Under the pieces are notes generated by a model. The model saw only the letters and a list, made by a program, of their open reading frames with translations, did no database searches and was not told the DNA's origin. A program made the translations under genes and the position numbers. A stretch of DNA of 64,000 bases from JAJAZB01 sp964244295 (GTDB lineage Bacteria; Bacteroidota; Bacteroidia; Cytophagales; Spirosomataceae): positions 17,952-81,951 of the forward strand of contig CAXTIG010000033.1 of the NCBI GenBank assembly GCA_964244295.1, given 5' to 3'. This document shows, piece by piece, positions 41,226 through 49,186 of this stretch (position 1 is the stretch's first letter; every line of letters begins with the position of its first letter).

Positions 41226-42260
41226 TCAGGCTCCGGGCGCGTCGTCCCAGTCCGAATGAATCGCCTGAGTGGGGCGGTTGAGCGTGTTCCAGAGTAAATC
41301 CTTGAGGGCACCAAGGCCCTGTTGAGCGGCGGCGGAAATAAACAGGTGCGGAACGTTGGCGGGTAGTTCACGGCTTACTTCCTGGCGGCGTTCGTCGTCG
41401 AGCAGGTCGGCTTTCGAAACGGCCACCAGGCGTTGCTTGTCGAGCAGGGCCGGGTTATACCGGGTTAGTTCGTTGAGCAGAATATCGTATTCGCGCCCGG
41501 CGTGTTCGGTGGTGGCCGGGATTAGAAACAGCAAAATGGCGTTGCGTTCGATGTGCCGCAAAAACCGCAATCCTAGGCCCTTGCCTTCGGCGGCTCCTTC
41601 GATAATGCCCGGAATATCGGCCATCACGAACGACTGGTAGTCGTAGTACCCCACCACGCCGAGGTTGGGCACCAACGTGGTGAAGGGGTAATCGGCAATT
41701 TCAGGTTTGGCCGCCGACAGCACCGACAGCAGCGTGGATTTACCCGCGTTGGGAAAACCCACCAGCCCCACGTCGGCCAGCACCTTCAGTTCGAGCACGT
41801 ACCATTTTTCCTGACCCGGCTCGCCGGGTTGGGCGTGGTGCGGGGCCTGCTGGATGGAGTTCTTGAAGTGGTCGTTGCCCAATCCACCCCGTCCGCCCGG
41901 CAGCAGAATGGCCTGCTCGCCGTCTTCGGTAATTTCCAGAATGATTTCGCCCGTTTCAGCGTCTTTCACCACCGTGCCCAGGGGCACTTCGATGATGGCA
42001 TCCTGGCCCTGCGCCCCGGTACGGCGGGCGGCTTCACCCCCTTTTCCACCGCTGGCAATAACGTGTTTTTGGTATTTTAAGTGTAGGAGCGTCCAGTGTT
42101 GAGCGTTGCCGCGCAGAATGATGTGACCGCCCCGCCCGCCGTCGCCGCCGTCGGGGCCGCCTTTGGGAACGTGCTTTTCACGTCGGAAATGCGATGAACC
42201 CGCCCCGCCCGCCCCCGAACGGCCGCAGATTTTTACGTAGTCAATGAAATTGGAAGTCAT
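41226..42260 (-). CDS. obgE: Obg family GTPase
   Basis: This 344-residue protein has the glycine-rich Obg fold (YVKICGRSGAGGAGSSHFRREKHVPKGGPDGGDGGRGG at the start) and a GTPase domain with P-loop GFPNAGKST (about residue 165), switch FTTLVPNLGVV, DIPGIIEGAAEGKGLG, and SKADLL. It takes part in ribosome assembly and stress control and is essential in most bacteria. Only the short C-terminus differs from larger versions. It follows the SGNH/MBOAT cassette direction on the minus strand but is separated by a 247-base gap. Confidence 0.97.
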   Translation of the reverse strand: MTSNFIDYVKICGRSGAGGAGSSHFRREKHVPKGGPDGGDGGRGGHIILRGNAQHWTLLHLKYQKHVIASGGKGGEAARRTGAQGQDAIIEVPLGTVVKDAETGEIILEITEDGEQAILLPGGRGGLGNDHFKNSIQQAPHHAQPGEPGQEKWYVLELKVLADVGLVGFPNAGKSTLLSVLSAAKPEIADYPFTTLVPNLGVVGYYDYQSFVMADIPGIIEGAAEGKGLGLRFLRHIERNAILLFLIPATTEHAGREYDILLNELTRYNPALLDKQRLVAVSKADLLDDERRQEVSRELPANVPHLFISAAAQQGLGALKDLLWNTLNRPTQAIHSDWDDAPGA

Positions 42261-42507
42261 AGCAAACCCGTGTGTATCATCCGAAAATTTTAAGATTACA
42301 GTCCGGGCGAACGAGTAAAATTAAGCCTAAAAATCCGGTTTCTTTCAACGGACGCCCTAAGTGTACTGGTCAATCCGGTAAACCAGCCTGGATTGGGGCA
42401 ACGAATCTACGGAGCGTTTCGCCCCCAACCCGCAACGCCAAAAACCGCTTTACGCCCTGGCAGCGCGTATTTTAAGAGCGAACAGGCTATTCTTGAAGCC
42501 TCGGTTG

Positions 42508-43767
42508 CTACGGTAAAAGCCGCTGCTGACGAATACTTTCGTAAAGGCGGCTGGCTACTTTATGATGGCCCTGGGCGGTGATGTGATCATCAAAAACGTA
42601 GTAGTCGTTGCGAGTCAGAACCGGCGAAACATCGGCCAGGTAAATTCCCGGCATGGGGTGCTGGGTGAGGTACCGGCTAAACTCCCGGATGATCTCCGGC
42701 CTGGTGGCGGTGCCTTCGAGGTTAAAAATCAGAATGGGACCGTGGTAAAGGTGTCGGATCTGCGACAGAACGGCGAAGAAGTTGACGGAATATGATTTCG
42801 CTACCGAGGGGAGGGGCGTTTGTTTGGCAGGGGGTGTGGCGGATTGGGTCTGACTCCGCAGAATGTGCGGGGTACCGGCTGAGGCAAAGGAAAGAGCCGT
42901 TTTTGCGACTAAAAAAATGAATTTGAACGGATAATAGTCCGACGTGAGGGCGTTGAAATGCACATAGCCCTGGTAAACTTCCGGTTGGGCGGGCTTGAAT
43001 TTGAACTGTAACCTGGTTAACTCCTCGTTTTCGATGTCGTCGTTGGTGCAGTATTGAATCACAAGCAGTTTGCAGGAATCGGTCTGGAGACGCTTTAAAA
43101 AAATAGATTCCCGGGCCGTGCCGTAGGAAGAAACCCCCGCATTGAGGGTTTTACAAGCCAGTTTTTTTTTTAGTTGGGAGACAAAACACGCCGAGTCGGG
43201 CACCCCCCAGCCCATCGTGAATGAATCGCCCAGAAAGATGACCTCCGGGTGCTCAAGGGAAGCATCGTCGTCGCGCACACCCGCCCGGTTGGCCCGCATG
43301 GCCACCGAATATTCGAGGTTACGGAAGGTGCCTGCGCGGAGGTTTGGCTTAAGCGTGTAGTATAATTCGGGATCAAACTGGCTCAGAGCCGGATCGAATT
43401 GAACCACATTGCGATGCAGAAACAGCACCATGTTTCTGAAAAACGTGGCTCCCCGCGTGGGGCGGTGCTGTCGGGTGGGAAGCCATTGCAGGTACGACCA
43501 CACCCCCATTTCCAGTACGCCGAACATCGTTAGCCAGAGCCACCAGCGTACCTTGAAAACCTGCCCAAGCCAGACCGCCAGCAAGAAGGGATTCAGGAAA
43601 ACCAGGGCCTTGAAAATCCACACGCCCGCCGTGCTGGTTGTAAACCAGGTATCCATCCGAAAAAGGGTAATGGAGGCGGAGAGCAGAATAAGAAAGAAAA
43701 ATAGCAGCAGTCGTTGTGAACGAGGCATCAGGAGGTAAATTTTCAGAAGGAATCCAATCACGCGCAC
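42508..43767 (-). CDS. Membrane-anchored SGNH/GDSL hydrolase
   Basis: This 419-residue protein has three or four N-terminal membrane segments (about residues 14-100) and a C-terminal SGNH domain: block I FLGDSFTMGWGV, block II NAGVSSYG, block III CTNDDIENE and the catalytic D-x-x-H in VFDDHITAQGHHKVASRLYE. It starts with GTG directly after the stop of the preceding gene; an ATG at 43728 is an alternative. With the upstream MBOAT gene it forms an O-acylation cassette like AlgI/AlgJ, where such proteins transfer acetyl groups to exported polysaccharide. Confidence 0.85.
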   Translation of the reverse strand: MRVIGFLLKIYLLMPRSQRLLLFFFLILLSASITLFRMDTWFTTSTAGVWIFKALVFLNPFLLAVWLGQVFKVRWWLWLTMFGVLEMGVWSYLQWLPTRQHRPTRGATFFRNMVLFLHRNVVQFDPALSQFDPELYYTLKPNLRAGTFRNLEYSVAMRANRAGVRDDDASLEHPEVIFLGDSFTMGWGVPDSACFVSQLKKKLACKTLNAGVSSYGTARESIFLKRLQTDSCKLLVIQYCTNDDIENEELTRLQFKFKPAQPEVYQGYVHFNALTSDYYPFKFIFLVAKTALSFASAGTPHILRSQTQSATPPAKQTPLPSVAKSYSVNFFAVLSQIRHLYHGPILIFNLEGTATRPEIIREFSRYLTQHPMPGIYLADVSPVLTRNDYYVFDDHITAQGHHKVASRLYESIRQQRLLP

Positions 43768-44787
43768 TCAACGGATGAGGGCGGGCAAGCGCTCGGCAAG
43801 TTGACTACTGAATCGGTCGGTGCCTTCCGCGTTGAGGTGATTTGCGTTGTAAAAATACCGTCGATCGCGGCTCAGACCGGTCGTGTCAAGGTGCAAAAAC
43901 GGCACGCCTTCGGCCCGGCAGAGCGAATCGAACTGGGCGAGTTGGGCGGCGCGGTTGCGGTGCAGGCGCAGGTATTCATTGAGCACGGGCGCTTCGTAAG
44001 CCACTACCCGCAGGCCCTGGGCGTGGGCGTAGCGGAAATACCGCCCGAAATTGGCGAGCTTGCCCGTATCCGTTTCGGCCACGAAACCCTGGGGGCTGAG
44101 GGCGCGAAATCGGTCGAAGGTGTCGTCGAAGCGGACGAAGGGCGAGGGCGAAAAGCCTTTTTTTAATTCATCCTCGCCCGCCCCGCCCCGCAGCCAGCGG
44201 CCCAGTCCGGCCAGGGCCTCAGGTACGAGCGTGTGGTTGTAGCGGGCGTACTTGAGCAGCGGCAGGTAGCTGGCCCGCAGCAAGCCGGGGTCTTTTTGCC
44301 GGATGATTGCTTCAAAATAAGGATCGCGTAACTGCCGGACGAAGTAAAAGGAATAAAAACCCAGGTTCGATTTCTCAAGGTATTGCGGCGAAATTTCCAG
44401 AAACAACACCTTCGGCTTGGGGTTGTGTTGGAGCCAGAGGTGAAGCAGGGCTAGTTGGTGTTCGATGCTGTTGCCGTTGAGACCGAGGTTGTAGGTAGCC
44501 AATCCCGTTTTTTGCTCAAAAATCGCCGGATTGAGCATCAAGGCCACGCGCGAGGAACCCTGAAACAGCGCCTCCACCCGGAGTTTGCCCGATACCACCG
44601 CCGAACTTTTGAAATCGAAATTCTGGCTCAGTCCGAAATCCAGCGCTCGCTCGGTGAGCCAGGCGAGGCCGAGGAGGGAGGCGAGGAAGAAGAGGAAATT
44701 TTTCAAGGGGTGAGATGTGAATGGTGAGATGTGAAATGAAAATGCACGGCGTATTTCAAAAAACCGATCACATCTTACCACGCACAT
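43768..44787 (-). CDS. SGNH-like acyltransferase partner protein
   Basis: Up to 339 residues. One N-terminal membrane anchor (FLFFLASLLGLAWL) is followed by an SGNH-like fold with G-S-S-R in place of G-D-S near residue 79, YNLGLNGNSIEHQ, VLFLEISPQYL, and the C-terminal NANHLNAEGTDRFSSQLA, which carries the N-H pair in place of D-x-x-H. This is the pattern of AlgJ/AlgX-like or DHHW-type proteins. The first 27 codons are encoded by a heptad repeat (44708-44794), so the real start may be the TTG at 44706 (LKNFLFF). It abuts both neighbours and is in one operon with them. Confidence 0.78.
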   Translation of the reverse strand: MCVVRCDRFFEIRRAFSFHISPFTSHPLKNFLFFLASLLGLAWLTERALDFGLSQNFDFKSSAVVSGKLRVEALFQGSSRVALMLNPAIFEQKTGLATYNLGLNGNSIEHQLALLHLWLQHNPKPKVLFLEISPQYLEKSNLGFYSFYFVRQLRDPYFEAIIRQKDPGLLRASYLPLLKYARYNHTLVPEALAGLGRWLRGGAGEDELKKGFSPSPFVRFDDTFDRFRALSPQGFVAETDTGKLANFGRYFRYAHAQGLRVVAYEAPVLNEYLRLHRNRAAQLAQFDSLCRAEGVPFLHLDTTGLSRDRRYFYNANHLNAEGTDRFSSQLAERLPALIR

Positions 44788-44794
44788 CTCACCA
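44708..44794. repeat. Heptad-structured inverted repeat between MBOAT and SGNH-like genes
   Basis: Left arm GGTGAGA, TGTGAAT, GGTGAGA, TGTGAAA; right arm contains CACATCTTACC and CACATCTCACC, the complement. It occupies nearly all of the space between the MBOAT stop and the SGNH-like coding region. Confidence 0.82.
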
Positions 44795-44796
44795 AA

Positions 44797-46332
44797 TCAG
44801 AACTGAAAATAAATAAACTGCTTCCCGCTGTCGAACACGGCGAAAAGCAGGAAAAAAACCACCATCGCCGCGTACAGCGCGGGGCGGAGCATCCGTAGGG
44901 CGGGGCCGGAAAGGCGGTCACGCTTTTTTTCGATCAAATAATCGCCCAAACCGAGCAGCGCCAGACCGATTCCCGAAAAAATCATCCGGTAGGGCGGTTT
45001 CGAGTCACCACTGCGGAAGACCCAGTATTCCAGGCTGTTGTATTCCACGGTCCAGCCGCGCCAGGTGCCGAGCGTTTTTACTAACGTCAGCGCGTCGTGG
45101 ATGGAATGAGCGCGGAAGAAAATCCAGGCAAAACTCACCAACCCGAAGGTCACAACCACGCCCAGCGCATTGGTCCACCAGCGATCAGGCAGGCGCAGCC
45201 GTCCCGATTCGCGCAGCGCGACCGTTCCCAAATTAAAAACCGTGTGCAACGCGCCCCAGGCCAGGTAGGTCCAGGCCGCGCCGTGCCACAGGCCACTCAC
45301 CAGAAACACCACGGCGAGATTAAAATACCGCCGCCCCCGGCTCACCCGGTTGCCGCCGAGCGGGATGTAGAGGTAATCGCGAAACCAAGTGGACAGCGAA
45401 ATGTGCCAACGCGACCAAAACGACTGGATGTTGGTGGCCAGGTAGGGCCGCCGGAAGTTTTCCATCAGCCGGTAGCCCATCACTTTGGCCGTGCCGATGG
45501 CCACGTCGGAGTAGCCCGAAAAATCGCAGTAAATCTGGATGGCGAAGGCCACCGTGGCCGCCGCCGTAGCCAGGGCGCCGTATTTTTCGGGATTAGGCCC
45601 GTTGAAAACGGGATCGACAAACTGACTGAGCCGGTCGGCAATGACCATTTTTTTGAACAGCCCCCAATAAATCCAGCGGAGACCGTCGAGGGCGCGGGTC
45701 GCGTCGAAGGTTTTCTTCTCGTGAAACTGGTGCAGCACGTTCTGCGGACGCTCAATGGGACCGGCCACGAGTTGCGGAAAAAACATCACGTACAGCGCGT
45801 AAATGCCGAAATGCCGCTCGGCCCGCTGGTTGCCCCGGTACACCTCGATGGTGTAGCTCATGGCCTGAAACGTGTGGAACGACAGCCCGATGGGCAAAAT
45901 GTTCATCGCTTCGCGGTACGACGACACGCTGTTTTGCCCAAAAAGCGTCAGCACGCCCACGAACACCTTGTTGGTTCCCGCCGCGACCACCGCCGCCGCG
46001 TAGGGTTGGTGGATCGTTTTGAGCAGGTCAACGAAGGTTTCCGTAAAAAAACCGAGGTATTTGAAAAACGCCAGAATGCCGAGGTTGGAAACCAGACTGA
46101 GGATGAGCAGGCGTTTACGCCGGCTACCCTGCGCGGTTTCAATCCACAATCCGGCGACGTAGTCGATGACGATCGTGGCGAACAAAATAACGATGTACGC
46201 GGGCACGAAGGCCATGTAAAAATAGCAACTCGCCCCCAGCAGCATCGCCCAGCGCCAGCGGTGCGGCAGCAGAAAATGCAGCAGCACCACCGTGGGGAAG
46301 AAAACCAGGAAGTCGAGCGAGTTGAAAAGCAT
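44797..46332 (-). CDS. MBOAT family O-acyltransferase (AlgI-like)
   Basis: This 511-residue integral membrane protein has about ten membrane helices and the MBOAT core: SFHTFQAMSYTIEVYRG, FPQLVAGPIERPQNVLHQF, DFSGYSDVAIGTAKVMGYRLMENFRRPYL, SFWSRWHISLSTWFRDYLYIPLGGNR, and the catalytic histidine in VSGLWHGAAWTYLAWG. AlgI-type proteins pass acyl groups across the inner membrane to a periplasmic SGNH partner. Two such partners follow it on the same strand. The acylated polymer is not identified. Confidence 0.94.
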   Translation of the reverse strand: MLFNSLDFLVFFPTVVLLHFLLPHRWRWAMLLGASCYFYMAFVPAYIVILFATIVIDYVAGLWIETAQGSRRKRLLILSLVSNLGILAFFKYLGFFTETFVDLLKTIHQPYAAAVVAAGTNKVFVGVLTLFGQNSVSSYREAMNILPIGLSFHTFQAMSYTIEVYRGNQRAERHFGIYALYVMFFPQLVAGPIERPQNVLHQFHEKKTFDATRALDGLRWIYWGLFKKMVIADRLSQFVDPVFNGPNPEKYGALATAAATVAFAIQIYCDFSGYSDVAIGTAKVMGYRLMENFRRPYLATNIQSFWSRWHISLSTWFRDYLYIPLGGNRVSRGRRYFNLAVVFLVSGLWHGAAWTYLAWGALHTVFNLGTVALRESGRLRLPDRWWTNALGVVVTFGLVSFAWIFFRAHSIHDALTLVKTLGTWRGWTVEYNSLEYWVFRSGDSKPPYRMIFSGIGLALLGLGDYLIEKKRDRLSGPALRMLRPALYAAMVVFFLLFAVFDSGKQFIYFQF

Positions 46333-46335
46333 TGA

Positions 46336-46411
46336 AAGGTAGCTACGGACTTTAGTCCGTAGAGGAAGCCACTACGCAAACTGGACTACGGACTATAGTC
46401 CGTAGCTACCT
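46336..46411. repeat. GTAGCTACGGACT palindromic repeat
   Basis: AGGTAGCTACGGACTTTAGT and its complement at 46385-46411 (with ACTATAGT) each also contain an internal palindrome ACTNTAGT. The TAG stop of adk lies in the right arm and the MBOAT start is 4 bases from the left arm. Confidence 0.85.
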
Positions 46412-46981
46412 TGTTTTTTCAATTTCGGCGCAGATGTTCTTAAAAATTTCGCCTACTGCCCCGATGCCACTGATGGCGCTGAATTTGCCCTGAGCAGCGT
46501 AATAATCGGCCACAGGACGGGTTTCGGAATTATAAATCTGAATGCGGGTACTGACCTTGGCCTCATCCTGATCGTCGGGGCGGCCCGACGTTTTACCACG
46601 TTCGAGTACCCGCCGGGTCAGTTCCTCCTCGTCCACTTCGAGGGCCACCATGCAGGTGATGGCGGTGTTATTTTTCGCCAACAACGCATCCAGCGCTTCG
46701 GCTTGGGCCACCGTACGGGGGAAGCCGTCGAAAATAAACCCAGCAACGGCGGTGTTTTCCTTCAACTTGTTGTCGATCATGCCGATCACGACTTCGTCGG
46801 GCGCGAGCAAGCCTATGTCCATCAGTCGTTGGGCTTCCAGCCCCAATGTGGTGCCGAGGGCGATTTCAGCCCGGAGCAAATTGCCAGTGGAGAGGTGAAC
46901 GAGGTCAAATTTTTGGATGAGGTATTCGCTCTGGGTGCCTTTGCCCGCACCGGGAGGGCCGAAGAGTACAAGGTTGAGCAT
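46406..46981 (-). CDS. adk: Adenylate kinase
   Basis: This 191-residue enzyme converts ATP and AMP to two ADP. The P-loop GPPGAGKGTQSEYL, AMP-binding HLSTGNLLRAEIALGT, LVVIGMI-type strand, FDGFPRTVAQAEALD and the lid R-V-L-E-R-G-K-T-S-G-R-P-D-D are present; the short lid without zinc cysteines makes it the short form. A full-consensus promoter lies about 100 bases upstream. The final residues KTR and stop are in a palindromic repeat. Confidence 0.97.
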   Translation of the reverse strand: MLNLVLFGPPGAGKGTQSEYLIQKFDLVHLSTGNLLRAEIALGTTLGLEAQRLMDIGLLAPDEVVIGMIDNKLKENTAVAGFIFDGFPRTVAQAEALDALLAKNNTAITCMVALEVDEEELTRRVLERGKTSGRPDDQDEAKVSTRIQIYNSETRPVADYYAAQGKFSAISGIGAVGEIFKNICAEIEKTR

Positions 46982-47078
46982 GAGTTCGGGAAGCAGTAGC
47001 AGGTTACAGGGGGCAGGAAATCAGGAAGGAGGCGTTGTGGTTGGGCGAAACCAGCGATCCAGAATCGGGTTAAACGGT

Positions 47079-47110
47079 CAAAAGTAGGGGAAAAGGCGGG
47101 AGCTTGCAAA
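47079..47110 (-). promoter_or_regulatory. Bacteroidota-type promoter of adk
   Basis: On the minus strand TTTG (47107-47110) and TACTTTTG (47079-47086) are separated by 20 bases. Both elements match the consensus of the primary sigma factor in this phylum, with spacing in the usual 19-21 range. This is the best promoter seen in the window. Confidence 0.8.
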
Positions 47111-47188
47111 ATGGGGAATTGGGTAAATGGGTGATTCAGGGACCAATTCTTATTTTCCTCAATTACCCATTTACCCAATTCCTAACTC
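47111..47188. repeat. Inverted repeat between kdsB and adk
   Basis: ATGGGGAATTGGGTAAATGG and the complement TTACCCATTTACCCAATTCC form a stem around a 23-base loop. Internal period is nearer 8 than 7. The kdsB stop (47182-47184) lies in the right arm and the adk promoter begins at the left edge. Confidence 0.78.
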
Positions 47189-47991
47189 CGCCCCAGCAAC
47201 CGCAGCACCTTCGCCACGTCGTCGGGGGTGTCGATGCAATGGCTGTCGTGACGGGTCTCAACGAGGCGGATGCGGTAGCCGGCCTGTAGCCAGCGTAGTT
47301 GTTCGAGCGATTCGGCCTTTTCCAGCGGGGAGGGCGGCAACTGCGTCAGTTTTTCGAGCACGTCTACCCGGTAGGCGTACATCCCCACGTGGCGGTAGTA
47401 AGGAAAGTGGGTGTGCCAGGTCGCCGGGTCGATTCCTTTCAGAAAAGGCACCGCCTGGCGGCTGAAATAAATTGCCTCCCGGCGGTCGTTGAGCAAAATT
47501 TTCGCTTCGCCGGGGTCGTGCAACACCTCCGCCGAATCCACCCGGATCATCTGCGTAGCCAGTTCGACTTCCCCATCGAGAATCCCCGCCAATTCGTCAA
47601 TCTGCGCCGGGTCGAGGAAAGGCTCATCGCCCTGAATGTTGAGGACGTAGTTGTTAATGGAGAATGGAGAATGGAGAATGGAGAATGATTTCTCCTGTGT
47701 TTTTTCATTCTCCATTCTCCATTCTCCATTCTCCATTCGCTGCGCCGCTTCCCAACACCGATCCGTCCCGCTGGGGTGGTCTTCACGGGTCATTACCACT
47801 TCGCCGCCGAAGCTGCGCACGTGGTCGGCGATGCGCTCGTCGTCGGTGGCGACCACGACACGGTCGAGTTTTTTGGCCTGTTGAGCGGCTTCGACCACAC
47901 GCTGAATCATGCTTTTGCCCTGAATACCGATCAACGGTTTGCCCGGAAAGCGCGTAGAGGCATAACGGGCGGGGATAATTCCTAAAATCAT
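47182..47991 (-). CDS. kdsB: 3-deoxy-manno-octulosonate cytidylyltransferase with repeat-derived insert
   Basis: This 269-residue enzyme activates KDO as CMP-KDO for lipopolysaccharide. Signature blocks are IPARYASTRFPGKPL, VVVATDDERIADHV, MTREDHPSGTDRCWEAAQ, and NIQGDEPFLDP. The family has VxNIQGDEPF soon after RCWE; here about 27 residues (MENGEWRMENEKTQEK... HSPFSI, residues 86-113) intervene, encoded by a palindromic heptad repeat of exactly 81 bases. The insert keeps the frame and lies on a surface loop in related structures (inference). The gene overlaps the kdsC-like gene by four bases. Confidence 0.95.
   Translation of the reverse strand: MILGIIPARYASTRFPGKPLIGIQGKSMIQRVVEAAQQAKKLDRVVVATDDERIADHVRSFGGEVVMTREDHPSGTDRCWEAAQRMENGEWRMENEKTQEKSFSILHSPFSINNYVLNIQGDEPFLDPAQIDELAGILDGEVELATQMIRVDSAEVLHDPGEAKILLNDRREAIYFSRQAVPFLKGIDPATWHTHFPYYRHVGMYAYRVDVLEKLTQLPPSPLEKAESLEQLRWLQAGYRIRLVETRHDSHCIDTPDDVAKVLRLLGRS
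47656..47736. repeat. Heptad inverted repeat inserted in frame in kdsB
   Basis: Four copies of GGAGAAT on the left, a 20-base middle, and four copies of the complement ATTCTCC on the right. Length is 81 bases, a multiple of three, and the frame is open through both arms. Confidence 0.93.
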
Positions 47992-48761
47992 TGCGGGTTT
48001 GGTAAATCGGAGGGTGGCGGAGTATCGGCGTTTTGGGTCGCTTTTTCCACGGCTTTTTCAGCCAGGTAGGGATTGATGACCTGGTTCTCAATCCGCCAGA
48101 GTTGCGGCACGATCGTCTGCCGGGCGGCGTAGTATTGATCGTACACCGGGAAATACCGCAGCCGTTCGGCCATCACCTCGTCGTAGCGGCCCAGCAGCCC
48201 AAGCAACAGTTCGCAGCCTTCGCGCACGGCGAAGCGCCCGCTTTCGTGGCCGGTCATGTAGTCGGCGAGGTTATTTTCCAGCACGTAGTTCGTGAAAAGT
48301 GGATTGGAAGAACGCCTCACCAATACCCGCACGCCCACCACGGCGGCCACCGAGAGATCGAGGGCGTCGTCGAAAAAAAAGGCGACTTCCGAGGGGTGCA
48401 GGCCGTGCTGATTCATGAAATGTTCGAGCACGGCCACTTTGTGCTTGGCCTGCACGTAGCCCGCCTGGAAATGTTCGCGGTTCACGAGGTCGAGCGCCAG
48501 CCCGTTATGAACGCCCGTGATGATGGCGGCGGCGGGCATCCGGCTCTGTTGCAGCCAGAGGCCGAAACGCAGCAGGTTGGTGCCCATTGAATCGACCTCG
48601 CTGAAGGTGCTGCTGCCCGCTTCGGTTTTCACGCCATCGTTGAACACCCCGTCCCAGTCGAACACCACGGCTTTCACGTGGGTCAGTTTTTCAGATAGTT
48701 CAGTGGCGGGTGTGGCGAAATAGCCGCCGGTTTTCTCAAATAATTTCCGGATGTTTTCCAT
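47988..48761 (-). CDS. KdsC-like HAD phosphatase
   Basis: This 257-residue protein has HAD motif I VVFDWDGVFNDGVKTE (DxD-like), motif II threonine in AAIITGVHNGLALD, and motif III/IV FFFDDALDLSVA. This resembles 3-deoxy-manno-octulosonate 8-phosphate phosphatase, and the four-base overlap with kdsB supports a KDO pathway role. It is longer than the usual 170-180 residues, with an extra C-terminal helical part after GVRVLVRRSSNPLF. The ATG at 48761 follows directly on the terminator of the upstream gene. Confidence 0.83.
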   Translation of the reverse strand: MENIRKLFEKTGGYFATPATELSEKLTHVKAVVFDWDGVFNDGVKTEAGSSTFSEVDSMGTNLLRFGLWLQQSRMPAAAIITGVHNGLALDLVNREHFQAGYVQAKHKVAVLEHFMNQHGLHPSEVAFFFDDALDLSVAAVVGVRVLVRRSSNPLFTNYVLENNLADYMTGHESGRFAVREGCELLLGLLGRYDEVMAERLRYFPVYDQYYAARQTIVPQLWRIENQVINPYLAEKAVEKATQNADTPPPSDLPNPQ

Positions 48762-48762
48762 G

Positions 48763-48783
48763 AAAAACCCCGACCTGTCGGGG
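48763..48783 (-). terminator. Rho-independent terminator upstream of the kdsC-like gene
   Basis: On the minus strand CCCCGAC-AG-GTCGGGG is followed by TTTTTC. It ends transcription of the DUF1328 gene just two bases before the kdsC-like ATG. Confidence 0.8.
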
Positions 48784-48815
48784 CCGGGGTGCAAAAATAA
48801 CCGATGCCAAGGGCA

Positions 48816-48992
48816 CTACAAGCCGGATCGACCGCGAGAGAACCCACCCGAAATCAGGCTGATGACGAACAGCACCAGAAAAACGAAGAACAAAATTTTG
48901 GCGATGCCCATCGCACTGCCGGCAATGCCGCCGAAGCCGAGAATCCCGGCAATGATGGCGACGACGAGGAAAATAACAGTCCAGCGTAACAT
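48816..48992 (-). CDS. DUF1328 small membrane protein
   Basis: This 58-residue protein (MLRWTVIFLVVAIIAGILGF, then a second helix AKILFFVFLVLFVISLISG) matches the DUF1328/YtjA family of two-helix membrane proteins, often induced under stress. The start MLRW is the family start. It stands alone, followed by a terminator. Confidence 0.9.
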   Translation of the reverse strand: MLRWTVIFLVVAIIAGILGFGGIAGSAMGIAKILFFVFLVLFVISLISGGFSRGRSGL

Positions 48993-49186
48993 GGCTTTAG
49001 GGTTTAAAGTGTGATGAAATTCGACGTAGTTGCACCGCGTTCCAAAAAAGCCGCGCCAGACCATAAAGGGTTTAAGGAAAAAGGTTTTCGGAAAAAGTGG
49101 GGAAAAATACGGGCAGATTTTCAGGAAAGCATAGCTGATGCCTCTGTGGTTCGGTGAACAAGCGCCGCTTCACTTCAAAAAAGGAG

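Noticed and set aside
42261..42507. Small open frames between obgE and the SGNH gene
   Set aside because: No motif, poor codon pattern and no conserved start; regarded as intergenic.
45097..46335. Plus-strand open frame of 412 codons opposite the MBOAT gene
   Set aside because: No membrane segments or motifs; antisense of a strongly supported membrane protein.
47640..47740. GGAGAAT repeat region considered as a CRISPR array
   Set aside because: Units are 7 bases without spacers, arms are inverted, and no cas genes are present.
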